DNA from: Nocardia vulneris
GTDB taxonomy: Bacteria; Actinomycetota; Actinomycetes; Mycobacteriales; Mycobacteriaceae
Direction of reading: 5' to 3'
NCBI RefSeq assembly: GCF_001613425.1
Contig: NZ_BDCI01000042.1
Span: 124,001-188,000, forward strand
DNA: 64,000 nt
Part shown: positions 1-8,792 of the stretch, piece by piece
Numbering within the stretch: position 1 is the first letter of the stretch
How the letters are laid out: the number at the start of each line of letters is the position of its first letter
Notes under the pieces: generated by a model
What the model saw: the letters and a program-made list of their open reading frames with translations, nothing else
The model's database searches: none
Told to the model about the DNA's origin: nothing
Made by a program: the position numbers and the translations under genes

Positions 1-1668
1 AACCACCAGCACGGAATCGATCTCGTCGGACCGCAAGGCCGCGACGGTGGCGTCGAGATAAGACCCCGGCGTCGCCTGCGGGCCCAAATTCACCGGGTCC
101 CCGACGGCCAGGCCTTCGGACTGCGCGGCATCGACTGCCAGCCAGTTCAACGCCGCACTGTTGCCGACCACCGCCAAGCGAGAGCCACCGGGCAGCGGCT
201 GATAGCCCAGCAGCGCGGCGCAGTCGAACAGCTCCGAAATGGAGTCGACCTGCACGATGCCCGCCTGCGCGAACAGGTCTCGCACGATCGAGCGATCCAT
301 GTCCCCGCCCGGCTGCGCGGCGTGCCTGCCGCTGCTCACCGCGACGATCGGCTTGGTCCTGGCCACCCGGCGCGCGATCCGGGAGAACTTGCGCGGGTTA
401 CCGAACGACTCCAGGTAGAGCAGCACCACGTCGGTATCCGGGTCGGTGTCCCAGTACTGCAACAGGTCGTTGCCGGAGACGTCGGCGCGGTCGCCCGCCG
501 AGACGAACGTCGACAGGCCCAGGTTCCGGGCCGCCGCCTCACCGAGGATGGCCGCGCCCAGCGGACCCGATTGACAGAAGAACCCGATTCGTCCCCGGCC
601 GGGCAGCACCGGCGCCAGGGTCGCGTTCAGTGCCACCGCGGCATCGGTGTTGGCGATGCCGAGCGCGCTCGGCCCGACCACCCGCATGCCGTGTCCCCTT
701 GCCGCGGCGACCAATTCGCGTTCGGCGGTACCGCCGCCCACGCCGGTCTCATCGAAGCCGGCGGTGAGCACGACGAGTCCCTTGACCCGCTTGGCCATGC
801 AGTCGTCGAGCACCGAGGCGATCTCGCCGGGCGGCACCGCGACCACCGCGAGATCCACCTCGTCCGGGATCTCCCGCACTGTCGCGTAGGCGCGCACGCC
901 GCGCACCGAGCGCCGATTCGGATTCACCGGGAACACCGGCCCCTGGAACACCCCGGACAGCAGATTGTGCAACACCGCGCCGCCGACCCGGCCGGCACTG
1001 GGCGTCGCGCCGATCACCGCGACCGAACGCGGCGTGAGCAGATTGCCGACGCTGCGGGCCTCCGAGGCGCGCTCGCGCGAATCCCGCACGGACAGCAGGG
1101 CTTCGGTGGGATCGATGGCGAACTCCAGGTGCAGCACCGAACCGTCCCTGCTGCGTTCGACCTGGTAGCCCGCGTCACGGAATACCGTCACCATGGTGGT
1201 GTTCTCGGCGAGCACCTCGGCGACGAACGTCTCGATCTTGTTCTCGGCGGCCGCACCGGCCAAGTGCTCCAACAGGATCGAGCCGAGCCCGCGTCCCTGA
1301 TGCTCGTCGGCCACCACGAACGCGACCTCGGCGGCACGCCGCCCCACCCGGTCGAGCAGCTCGTAGCGGCCGACCGCGACGATCGCCGTGCCGAGCACCA
1401 GCACCAGGCCGACCCTGTCGTGATAGTCGACGTGGGTGGTGCGGTAGAGGTCTTTCGGCGAAATCCGCGGGTACGGACCGAAATATCGCAGATACCGGGT
1501 GCGATCGGAGAGCGCGCCGTGGAATTCCTGCAACCGCTCCGCGTCGTCGGGCGTGATCGGCCGCAGCCGCACCACCCCGCCGTCGGAGGCGAGGACGTCG
1601 GCGAACCAGTGCTGCGGTGGCGGAGGCGGGACCGCCGGGGTGTCCGGTGTGTCGGCGGGGTCAGTCAC
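1..1668 (-). CDS. Pat-type bifunctional GNAT / NDP-forming acyl-CoA synthetase-like protein acyltransferase (C-terminus off window)
   Basis: Probable protein lysine acyltransferase. The visible 556 residues hold an N-terminal GNAT domain (about residues 25-185) with the acetyl-CoA loop QGRGLG near residue 124. A CoA-binding Rossmann domain follows (VIGATPSAGRVGG near 217), then a succinyl-CoA-synthetase-like domain that runs off the window. Known family: Salmonella Pat has the synthetase part first, whereas actinobacterial PatA-type enzymes carry GNAT first, as here. They acetylate acyl-CoA synthetases and other proteins. The GTG start at 1668 overlaps the acuC stop by 8 bases, so acetyltransferase and deacetylase are translationally coupled. 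Substrate is inferred; the far C-terminus is unseen. Confidence 0.85.
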   Translation of the reverse strand, partial: MTDPADTPDTPAVPPPPPQHWFADVLASDGGVVRLRPITPDDAERLQEFHGALSDRTRYLRYFGPYPRISPKDLYRTTHVDYHDRVGLVLVLGTAIVAVGRYELLDRVGRRAAEVAFVVADEHQGRGLGSILLEHLAGAAAENKIETFVAEVLAENTTMVTVFRDAGYQVERSRDGSVLHLEFAIDPTEALLSVRDSRERASEARSVGNLLTPRSVAVIGATPSAGRVGGAVLHNLLSGVFQGPVFPVNPNRRSVRGVRAYATVREIPDEVDLAVVAVPPGEIASVLDDCMAKRVKGLVVLTAGFDETGVGGGTAERELVAAARGHGMRVVGPSALGIANTDAAVALNATLAPVLPGRGRIGFFCQSGPLGAAILGEAAARNLGLSTFVSAGDRADVSGNDLLQYWDTDPDTDVVLLYLESFGNPRKFSRIARRVARTKPIVAVSSGRHAAQPGGDMDRSIVRDLFAQAGIVQVDSISELFDCAALLGYQPLPGGSRLAVVGNSAALNWLAVDAAQSEGLAVGDPVNLGPQATPGSYLDATVAALRSDEIDSVLVV

Positions 1669-2929
1669 GAGGGTCCTCCGGATCCAGGCCGAGCAGTCCG
1701 AAACTCGCTCGGCGGGTGGCAAGCACGGCCGTGTCGACGGCGCGTTGGGCGCGGTCGAGGCGCGCGTCCCCAGTCTCCCCCGTCCCGCCGGGGCCATCCC
1801 ACGGGCGGTAGTCGATGTCGCCACCGTCACCCATGGTGCGCGGCGGATCCGCCTGCGGCGCCACGGCCCGGACCAGATCGATCCAGTCCTGGGGAATCGC
1901 GGTCTCCGGCGCGATGGTCCGGTCCAGCGCCGTGGCCAGCAGATGTGTCCAGGCGCGCGGCACCACCCGGACCAGTCCGTAGCCGCCGCCCCCGACCGCG
2001 AGCCAGCGCCCTTCGGCGTGGTGGTCGGCCAGATCACGCATCGCGCGGAAGGCGGCGCGCTGGCCGTCCACCGTGAGCTCGAGATCGGCCAGCGGATCAT
2101 CGCGATGGGTGTCCACGCCGCACTGACTCACCACGATCTGCGGCCGGAACGCCGCCACCGCGCCGGGCACCACCGCGTGGAAACCGCGCAGCCACTGGGC
2201 ATCTCGGGTGCCGGGCAGCAACGGCAGATTGATCGAGGAGCCTTCCCCGGCACCGGCCCCGGTCTCCTCCGGCCACCCGGTGTTCGGCCACAGCGTCGCC
2301 GGATGCTGGTGCAACGAGATGGTCAGCACCCGCGGGTCGCCGTAGAACGCGCGCTGCACGCCGTCGCCGTGGTGCACGTCGACGTCGAGATAGGCGATGC
2401 GATCGAAGCCGTGGTCGAGCAGCCAGGAGATGGCCACGGCCGCATCGTTGTAGACACAGAACCCCGCCGCCGAGTCGGCCATCGCGTGATGCATGCCACC
2501 GCCGATGCTCACCGCCCGGTTGCTCCGCCCCTCCGCGATGGCCCGCGCCGCGGCCAGCGTGCCACCGACGATCACCGACGCGGCCTGATGCATGCCGGGG
2601 AACACCGGATTGTCCGGCGACCCCAGGCCGTACGGCGGCGCGAGCGGGGCGCCTTCGGGCGCTACGGCGTGCTCCACCGCGTCGATATAGCCCGGGGTGT
2701 GGATGCGCAGCAGGTCGGCGCGCTCGGCCGCGGCCGGCGCCAATAGTTCGACACCGTCGAGTAATCCGAGACTTTCGGCGAGCGCCATGGTGAACTTCAG
2801 ACGCGCCGGTTTCATCGGATGCTCCGGAGTCCAGGTGTAGTCGAGGAACCGGTCGGTCCAGACGACGGTTCCGGTGCTGCGCTCTGCGCCGGGTGGCGCC
2901 GGGTGTTCGCTGCGCGGTGCAGTGGCCAT
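1661..2929 (-). CDS. acuC: AcuC-type acetoin utilization / histone deacetylase-family lysine deacetylase
   Basis: Zinc-dependent class I HDAC-fold deacetylase of 422 residues. Visible motifs are the His-His pair in GGGMHHAM (near residue 147), the metal ligands in DVDVHHGDGV (near 183) and GVDTHRDDPL further on. Start ATG 2929 is chosen because the conserved fold begins about 20 residues in (VVWTDRFLDYTWTPEHP); the frame stays open far upstream, but that part runs under ideR and galE. AcuC homologues remove acetyl groups from acetyl-CoA synthetase. The overlapping downstream Pat-type acetyltransferase supports a reversible acetylation switch. No strong Shine-Dalgarno precedes the ATG, so a slightly different start is possible. 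Confidence 0.9.
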   Translation of the reverse strand: MATAPRSEHPAPPGAERSTGTVVWTDRFLDYTWTPEHPMKPARLKFTMALAESLGLLDGVELLAPAAAERADLLRIHTPGYIDAVEHAVAPEGAPLAPPYGLGSPDNPVFPGMHQAASVIVGGTLAAARAIAEGRSNRAVSIGGGMHHAMADSAAGFCVYNDAAVAISWLLDHGFDRIAYLDVDVHHGDGVQRAFYGDPRVLTISLHQHPATLWPNTGWPEETGAGAGEGSSINLPLLPGTRDAQWLRGFHAVVPGAVAAFRPQIVVSQCGVDTHRDDPLADLELTVDGQRAAFRAMRDLADHHAEGRWLAVGGGGYGLVRVVPRAWTHLLATALDRTIAPETAIPQDWIDLVRAVAPQADPPRTMGDGGDIDYRPWDGPGGTGETGDARLDRAQRAVDTAVLATRRASFGLLGLDPEDPRD

Positions 2930-3127
2930 GGTCGCCACGCTACGCGGGAAGGTACCGACCCCGTTGAACGTTGCTATGCAGTAGAAATACAAGCAAGTGC
3001 GATAACGGCGGCTCGCCGTGCGCCGACCGGAATTCCGCAATGCCGCGTCCGATGCGGCGCGACACCATCCGGCGCACGGTCGTGTCGCTGTGCGTAGGTA
3101 GAATTCGTGCCGACGAAGGGGTAACAG

Positions 3128-3814
3128 GTGAAGGATCTTGTCGACACCACGGAGATGTATCTCCGTACCATCTACGACCTCGAGGAGGAGGGCGTGGTGC
3201 CCCTGCGCGCCCGGATCGCCGAGCGCCTCGAGCAGAGTGGACCGACGGTGAGCCAGACCGTCGCGCGGATGGAGCGCGACGGCCTGCTGCTTGTCGCCGG
3301 AGACCGCCACCTGGAGCTCACCGAGAAGGGCCGCAGCATGGCGATCGCCGTGATGCGCAAGCACCGCCTCGCCGAGCGCCTGCTCGTCGACATCATCGGC
3401 CTGGACTGGCAGAACGTGCACGCCGAGGCCTGCCGCTGGGAACACGTGATGAGCGAGGACGTCGAGCGCCGCCTGGTCGAGGTGCTCAACCACCCGACCA
3501 CCTCCCCCTACGGCAACCCGATTCCCGGTCTGGACGAGCTCGGCATCGTGCCGCCGACCTCCGCCGAGGAGACCCTGGTCCGGCTGACCGACCTGCCGCA
3601 CGGCCAGGTGCACGCCGTCGTCGTGCGCCGGCTCGCCGAGCACATCCAGACCGATCCCGAGGTCATCGGCCAGCTGCGCGAGGCGGGCGTGGTGCCCGAT
3701 GCCCGCGTGACGGTGGAGAACAAGCCGGGCACCGTCGTCATCACGGTGCCGGGGCACGCGGGTTTCGAACTGTCCGACGAGATGGCGCACGCCGTCCAGG
3801 TGAAGCTGGTCTGA
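3128..3814 (+). CDS. ideR: Iron-dependent transcriptional repressor IdeR/DtxR
   Basis: Fe(II)-activated repressor, 228 residues. The winged helix occupies about 1-73, the dimerisation/metal domain 74-140 and the SH3-like domain about 150-228. The known metal ligands are all present: Met10, Cys102, Glu105, His106 (primary site) and His79, Glu83, His98 (ancillary site). It opens with LVDTTEMYLRTIYDLEEEG, as in mycobacterial IdeR. GTG start at 3128 with a purine-rich GAAGGGG about 8 bases upstream. galE follows after 3 bases, the arrangement known for dtxR-galE in corynebacteria. I saw no obvious 19-bp IdeR box in its own upstream region. Confidence 0.97.
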   Translation: MKDLVDTTEMYLRTIYDLEEEGVVPLRARIAERLEQSGPTVSQTVARMERDGLLLVAGDRHLELTEKGRSMAIAVMRKHRLAERLLVDIIGLDWQNVHAEACRWEHVMSEDVERRLVEVLNHPTTSPYGNPIPGLDELGIVPPTSAEETLVRLTDLPHGQVHAVVVRRLAEHIQTDPEVIGQLREAGVVPDARVTVENKPGTVVITVPGHAGFELSDEMAHAVQVKLV

Positions 3815-3817
3815 TCC

Positions 3818-4798
3818 GTGAAACTTCTGGTCACCGGCGGTGCCGGGTATGTCGGCGGCGTCTGCGCGCAGGTGCTGCTCGAGGCGGGGCACGAGGTCGT
3901 CGTCGTCGATGATCTGTCCACCGGCAACGCCGACGGTGTCCCCACCGCGGCCCGCTTCGTCGAGGGTGATGTGGCGCAGGCCGCGCCGACGCTGCTCGCC
4001 GCCGAAACCTTCGACGGTGTGCTGCATTTCGCCGCGCAGTCGCTGGTCGGCGAGTCGGTGCAGCATCCGGAGAAATACTGGCACGGCAATGTGGTGAAGA
4101 CCTTCGAGCTGCTCGAGGCGATGCGCCACACGGGCACACCACGATTGGTGTTCTCCTCCACCGCCGCGGTGTACGGCGAACCGGAGCAAGTGCCGATCAC
4201 CGAGGACGCCCCGACCCGGCCGACGAACCCGTACGGCGCGTCGAAGCTCGCCATAGATCACGCCATCACCTCCTATGCGATCGCGCACGGGCTGGCGGCG
4301 ACCAGCCTGCGCTATTTCAATGTCGCCGGCGCCTACGGTGGCCTCGGCGAGAACCGGGTGGTGGAAACACATCTCATTCCGCTGGTGTTGCAGGTCGCGC
4401 TCGGGCACCGCAAGGCCATCTCGGTATTCGGCACCGACTGGCCGACGCCCGACGGCACCGCCGTGCGCGATTACATCCACATCCGTGACCTCGCCCAGGC
4501 CCATCTGCTGGCGTTGACCAGCTCCGAGGCGGGCACGCACCGCGTGTACAACCTCGGCAGCGGCACCGGTTTCTCGGTCCGCGAGGTGATTTCGGCCTGC
4601 GAACGCGTCACCGGTCTGCCGATCGCCGCCCAGGACGCGCCGCGCCGCCCCGGCGACCCGGCCACGCTCATCGCCTCCAGTGCCCGCGCCATCGCCGAAC
4701 TCGGCTGGCACCCCGAGCACCACGATCTGGACGAAATCGTTTCCGACGCTTGGACATTCCTCCAGTCACTCGGCTCCCGCGCGCACAGCGCCAAGTAG
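3818..4798 (+). CDS. galE: UDP-glucose 4-epimerase
   Basis: Extended short-chain dehydrogenase/reductase that interconverts UDP-glucose and UDP-galactose, supplying galactose for arabinogalactan in mycolic-acid bacteria. It has 326 residues. Seen: NAD-binding TGGAGYVGG at the N-terminus, FSSTAAVYGEP with the catalytic Ser/Thr, and the Tyr-Lys pair in NPYGASKLA. Nucleotide-sugar site segments such as RDYIHIRDLA and the C-terminal RRPGDPA are also present. GTG start three bases after the ideR stop, so it is cotranscribed and probably translationally coupled with ideR. Confidence 0.95.
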   Translation: MKLLVTGGAGYVGGVCAQVLLEAGHEVVVVDDLSTGNADGVPTAARFVEGDVAQAAPTLLAAETFDGVLHFAAQSLVGESVQHPEKYWHGNVVKTFELLEAMRHTGTPRLVFSSTAAVYGEPEQVPITEDAPTRPTNPYGASKLAIDHAITSYAIAHGLAATSLRYFNVAGAYGGLGENRVVETHLIPLVLQVALGHRKAISVFGTDWPTPDGTAVRDYIHIRDLAQAHLLALTSSEAGTHRVYNLGSGTGFSVREVISACERVTGLPIAAQDAPRRPGDPATLIASSARAIAELGWHPEHHDLDEIVSDAWTFLQSLGSRAHSAK

Positions 4799-4987
4799 CC
4801 CGCGAGGCCGAGCGCCCGACCTGAACGACTGGTCCGGATGCCCGATCACGGCACCGGGTAACGATCGCCCCACACGCCGTGCTGCCCCGGTGGCAGCACG
4901 GCGCACTCCCCGACCGCCCCCGGCGCCGGACCCGTCGGCATCCCGCACCGCTACCCCGGACCGCGAATCATGCACCGCGGCAGGGCT
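4799..4987. other. Convergent intergenic gap between galE and the DUF4192 gene
   Basis: About 190 bases between two convergent genes. I see no convincing reading frame and no long perfect hairpin; it is ordinary high-GC spacer. Confidence 0.5.
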
Positions 4988-6724
4988 TCACATCGGAGGT
5001 TCGCCGAGGTCTATGCCGAGGTCCGCGGCGGCGTGGTAGCCACTGCGGGCGAGGCGGCGCATCTGTTCCGGACGCATGCCGAGCGACAGCGACGTCTCCA
5101 GCAGCAATGCCATGGGGTGGTCGGGATCAGCTGTCAGTGCTGCCTCCAGCGCGATCCCGGCCAGTGGACCGTCGCCCCTGGTGTAGGCGCTGTAGCCGAG
5201 CAAGGCGGCGGCCTCCGCGCGGTCGCGTCCCCGCAGCGCGCGGGTCAGGACGGCCCACAGTCCTTCGGCCGCCGCGGCATGGTCGCCGACCGCGAGCGCG
5301 AACATGGCGTCGCGCACGGACCGATCACGCAGTGCGGCAGCGAGTTCGGCCAGTTCCCGGGCCATCGGCTCGTTGTCGGATTCGAGGTTGGCGACCTGCC
5401 ACAGCACGTATTCCAGGGCTTGCCTGCTATAGGCATCCGGCTCGCCGCGGCGCACCGCGCGGGCGTACCGATCGCGGGCGATAGCGAGCGCGGTGTCCAG
5501 CAGCGCGGCGACCTCGTCCTGGAGCGCGACGTCCTCGGTCACCATCGCGGCCAGCTCGGCGCGGGAGCCGAGGACCGGCCGCCCGTCGAGCACCTGCGAC
5601 AGCGCCACCGCGGAGGTGGCCGGATCCGCCAGCAGTCCACTGCGTTGCTCGCCGAACAGACTCCACCACCGCTCACCCGGTCGGATCGCGCGCACGGCCC
5701 AGGCGCCGGCGAGCGCGATGTCCTGGGCGGCGAGCCGCCGGGCGAGGGCGGCGACCAGCATGTCGAATCGCCCTATGCCGCAACGCTCGACGATGTCGGA
5801 GCCGCACAGATCCGGCTCGACGGACCGATCGTCGACCACCACCGCGAGCACCTCGGCCACATCGTCGTGCGCGGATACCTGGGCCACACACCGTGCCACC
5901 TGTTCGGCGCGCAGCCGTCCGCGCCCGCCCTCCTGGTCCAGATCGAACCGCATGACCGCGTCGATGATCGCGCCGTCGTCGCGATCCGGCACCGCCCGCA
6001 GCACGAGCACGACGAGCGAGCGCTCCGGCGCGAACCCGATCATGGCGGGCACCCCCGCGATCAGATCCCCCGGCTCGTCCACGTGCACCACACACTCCGG
6101 TGTCTCGACGCCGAAAGGCGGTGCGGGCTCCGCACAGACCAACGCGAGATCGGCCTCGATATCCGCCGCCCAGTCCGCTCCCTCCGAGCCCGCGGCCCCG
6201 TCGCGCCCCGTTGCGTCCTCGCGCCCCGCCAAGTCCTCGCGCCCCACCACGGCCTCGCACCCCGCCAAGTCCTCGCCCACCTCGACGGCGCACTGATCCG
6301 CGCCCAGCACCACCTCGTCCGAGCGGGACGGAGGGTTCCCGTCACCTGCCATGCTCACGCCCACCTCGGCAGCGCTCTGATCCGCGCCCGGGACCACCTC
6401 GTCCGAGCGGGAACGCGAGTCCTCACCACCCGCCACGGACACGCTTTCGTCCCGCGCGCCCGCCACCGCGCAATCGTCCGGCTGCACACACGTCCCAGCT
6501 CGCGCACAGTCGTCCGGGCGCGCGCAGTCGGCCGAGCGCACGGCAGCGTCCGGCAGCGGCCGCCGCTTCAGGAAGCTGCACGAGCGCAGCGCGACAGCGA
6601 GACTCACCGGTGCACGAGATGTACTGCTGCGCAACGTGGGACGGGAGCAAGGCCCGCCGGGGACGGCGCCGGGCACCGAATCGGACGCCAGGACGGTGAG
6701 GTACGGGTTCACGGGAGTGGTCAT
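4988..6724 (-). CDS. DUF4192 domain-containing protein with a repetitive acidic N-terminal extension
   Basis: 578 residues from ATG 6724. The conserved DUF4192 part starts near VHVDEPGDLIAGVPAMIGF and runs to the C-terminus; its function is unknown but the family is widespread in Actinobacteria. The first 200 residues are low-complexity and contain a 28-residue repeat occurring twice (core SRSDEVVPGADQ, 84-bp period, start points at 6293 and 6377). A run of four short GRED/GRD-like repeats is encoded at about 6190-6270. Other homologues I know of begin close to the DUF4192 domain, so a start near 6130 is possible, but the frame stays open and MTTPVNPYLTVL looks like a natural N-terminus. Convergent with galE. 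Confidence 0.7.
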   Translation of the reverse strand: MTTPVNPYLTVLASDSVPGAVPGGPCSRPTLRSSTSRAPVSLAVALRSCSFLKRRPLPDAAVRSADCARPDDCARAGTCVQPDDCAVAGARDESVSVAGGEDSRSRSDEVVPGADQSAAEVGVSMAGDGNPPSRSDEVVLGADQCAVEVGEDLAGCEAVVGREDLAGREDATGRDGAAGSEGADWAADIEADLALVCAEPAPPFGVETPECVVHVDEPGDLIAGVPAMIGFAPERSLVVLVLRAVPDRDDGAIIDAVMRFDLDQEGGRGRLRAEQVARCVAQVSAHDDVAEVLAVVVDDRSVEPDLCGSDIVERCGIGRFDMLVAALARRLAAQDIALAGAWAVRAIRPGERWWSLFGEQRSGLLADPATSAVALSQVLDGRPVLGSRAELAAMVTEDVALQDEVAALLDTALAIARDRYARAVRRGEPDAYSRQALEYVLWQVANLESDNEPMARELAELAAALRDRSVRDAMFALAVGDHAAAAEGLWAVLTRALRGRDRAEAAALLGYSAYTRGDGPLAGIALEAALTADPDHPMALLLETSLSLGMRPEQMRRLARSGYHAAADLGIDLGEPPM

Positions 6725-6862
6725 GGCAGCGAGCCTGCCCGCGCACCCCGTCGAACGACCCACGCCGACCAGGCAATTCACCGCGCCTGTGGATTCCGCC
6801 GAATTGTGGACAACCGCACGCACCGCCGCCGCGCGAGCACTCCCGCTTGTCACCGGACGGTG

Positions 6863-7579
6863 CTACGACCCCTGTTCGACCCGGTGGGCGGTCGTCACGA
6901 ACAGCTCGTTCACCGCCGCCGTGTCGGGCTCGGACGCGGAAAAGGACAGATAGGTCACGGTGATTCGCACATCACCGATCTGCCCGGTCACCGCCCGCAT
7001 CGTCTGCGTCAGACCGGCGCCCGCGACGTCCGGCAGGACCGTCCGCCGCAACCCCAGCGCATCCTCGGCCTCGGACTCCGGGGCGGCGACGAGTTCGGTC
7101 GTCACGGTCGTCCCGGCCCCGCTCTGATTCACCCGCATCGACCTGCACTGTGTCAGCTGGCTGCGCAACGCCGCCAGCGGCTGGCGGGTCCGCGCCAGCT
7201 CGACGGTGACGGTGGCCCGGGTGGCGTCGTCGGTGCCGACCACGACCGCCCGCTGATCGGCGCCGAATTTCGGTTCCGGCGGTGCGCATTCCGGTGGTTG
7301 TACCCGAGCGCCGCGCCCCACCCCGGTGAGGTCGCCCGCGGCCTGCGCGGCGGCCTCCGGCGGCAGCACCACCGCCGGGTAGCGCTTCGGGAACTGCGCA
7401 GGTTCGGGCAGCAGCATGGCCAGGGGGCTGCTGATCTGGCGGGTCACCGACGTCTGCTCGGCCGACACCGGATGCCCGGTCACGGTCGACCCGCAGCCGG
7501 CGAGTAGCACCGCACACGCCGCGGGCATGGCGAAGCGCACCCGCTTGCGCGTCGAATCCGCCACAGTCACCCGATCCAC
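6863..7579 (-). CDS. Secreted lipoprotein of unknown function (sensor-like, actinobacterial)
   Basis: 238-residue lipoprotein. A short basic N-terminus (DSTRKRVRF) and hydrophobic stretch end in the lipobox LLAGC, followed by GSTVTGHPVS, typical of mycobacterial/nocardial Lpp proteins. The mature domain has two further Cys (PPECAPPEPKF and LTQCRSMRV) that could form a disulfide. It resembles the extracellular DUF5642/PknH-sensor-like group, but I cannot assign it firmly. GTG 7579 is chosen because GGGAG lies about 10 bases upstream; GTG 7570 and 7564 are alternatives. Transcribed away from the PAC2 gene. Confidence 0.7.
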   Translation of the reverse strand: MDRVTVADSTRKRVRFAMPAACAVLLAGCGSTVTGHPVSAEQTSVTRQISSPLAMLLPEPAQFPKRYPAVVLPPEAAAQAAGDLTGVGRGARVQPPECAPPEPKFGADQRAVVVGTDDATRATVTVELARTRQPLAALRSQLTQCRSMRVNQSGAGTTVTTELVAAPESEAEDALGLRRTVLPDVAGAGLTQTMRAVTGQIGDVRITVTYLSFSASEPDTAAVNELFVTTAHRVEQGS

Positions 7580-7808
7580 TGTGCCAAACTCCCGGTGCCC
7601 GCCCGCGGTGCCACGCCGCGCGCCGGGAATGCACGGCACACCGGAACTGTTGGCTCGTCGTATGGGTCGGTGTCCGACCGTGCACGGTGGCGGTCACCGG
7701 CATGGGGGACAATGGACATGGTCCCGTCCCGGTCGACCGCTCTCGAACGACATCCCTGTCGAGCGCCGAGCGTCGCCGGTGCAGGAACCGCGCAGGAAGG
7801 AGTACGCG

Positions 7809-8756
7809 ATGGAGCACGAGTCGCGAATGTACGAACTGGAGTTCCCCGCTCCCCAGCTGTCGTCCGACGATGGCGCCGGTCCCGTCCTGGTGCACGGGCT
7901 GGAAGGCTTCACCGATGCCGGGCACGCGGTGCGGCTGGCCACCACGCACCTGCGCGAGAGTCTCGAAAGCGAACTGGTTGCCTCGTTCGATGTGGACGAG
8001 CTGCTGGACTACCGCTCCCGCCGCCCGCTCATGACCTTCAAGACCGACCACTTCTCCGAGTACGCCGAGCCCGAGCTGAACCTCTGGGCCCTGCGCGATA
8101 CGGCGGGCACCCCGTTCCTGCTGCTCGCGGGCATCGAACCGGACCTGCGCTGGGAGAAGTTCACCACCGCGGTGCGCCTGCTCGCCGAACAGCTCGGCGT
8201 GCGCCGCAGCATCGGCCTCAGCGCGATCCCGATGGCGATCCCGCACACCCGCCCGCTCGGCGTGACCGCGCATTCCTCCGACCGGGATCTGATCCCCGAG
8301 CATCAGCGCTGGCCGGGCGAGCTGCAGGTGCCGGGCAGCGCGTCCTCGCTGCTCGAGTACCGGATGGCCCAGCATGGTCACGAATCGGTGGGCTTCTCGG
8401 TGCACGTGCCGCACTACCTGGCCCAGACCGCGTACCCGGAGGCGGCGCAGACGCTGCTGGAGAACGTCGCCGACAACGCGGGCCTCGACATCCCGCTCGC
8501 CGCGCTCGGCGAGGCCGCCGCGCGCGTGCGCGAGCAGGTCAACGAGCACATCGCGGGCAACTCCGAGGTGGAGACCGTGGTGCACGCGCTGGAACGCCAG
8601 TACGACAGTTTCGTCAGCGCGCAGGAGCGCCAGTCGAGCCTGCTCGTCGGCGACGGCGAGCTGCCCAGCGGTGACGAGCTGGGCGCCGAGTTCGAACGGT
8701 TCCTCGCCGAACAGGGCGGCTACGAGGGCGGCCCGGAAACAGACGAGCAGCGGTAA
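7809..8756 (+). CDS. PAC2-family protein (Rv2714-like)
   Basis: 315 residues, PAC2 fold (proteasome-assembly-chaperone-2-like). GPVLVHGLEGFTDAGHAVRLA near the N-terminus and the segment LLLAGIEPDLRWEKF are characteristic of the actinobacterial subgroup that includes M. tuberculosis Rv2714. Its molecular role is not established. A good AGGAAGGA ribosome-binding site lies 7 bases before ATG 7809. It belongs to the conserved ideR-lexA neighbourhood, supporting orthology. A hairpin follows immediately and may end its transcript. Confidence 0.85.
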   Translation: MEHESRMYELEFPAPQLSSDDGAGPVLVHGLEGFTDAGHAVRLATTHLRESLESELVASFDVDELLDYRSRRPLMTFKTDHFSEYAEPELNLWALRDTAGTPFLLLAGIEPDLRWEKFTTAVRLLAEQLGVRRSIGLSAIPMAIPHTRPLGVTAHSSDRDLIPEHQRWPGELQVPGSASSLLEYRMAQHGHESVGFSVHVPHYLAQTAYPEAAQTLLENVADNAGLDIPLAALGEAAARVREQVNEHIAGNSEVETVVHALERQYDSFVSAQERQSSLLVGDGELPSGDELGAEFERFLAEQGGYEGGPETDEQR

Positions 8757-8761
8757 CAAGC

Positions 8762-8792
8762 CTCCGCACACCGGCACGTAGGGTGTGCGGAG
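8762..8792 (+). terminator. Hairpin between the PAC2 gene and the helicase, touching the helicase start
   Basis: Perfect 11-bp inverted repeat CTCCGCACACC / GGTGTGCGGAG with a 9-base loop. The right arm ends on the G of the proposed GTG start at 8792, and the loop region holds the likely ribosome-binding sequence GTAGGG. It could terminate the upstream transcript or limit helicase translation. Confidence 0.5.

Noticed and set aside
2930..3127. IdeR-binding box between acuC and ideR
   Set aside because: No sequence close to the 19-bp iron box was found by eye in this divergent region.
4970..7507. 845-residue plus-strand ORF
   Set aside because: Antisense shadow of the DUF4192 and lipoprotein genes; His/Arg-rich translation typical of the wrong strand in high-GC DNA.
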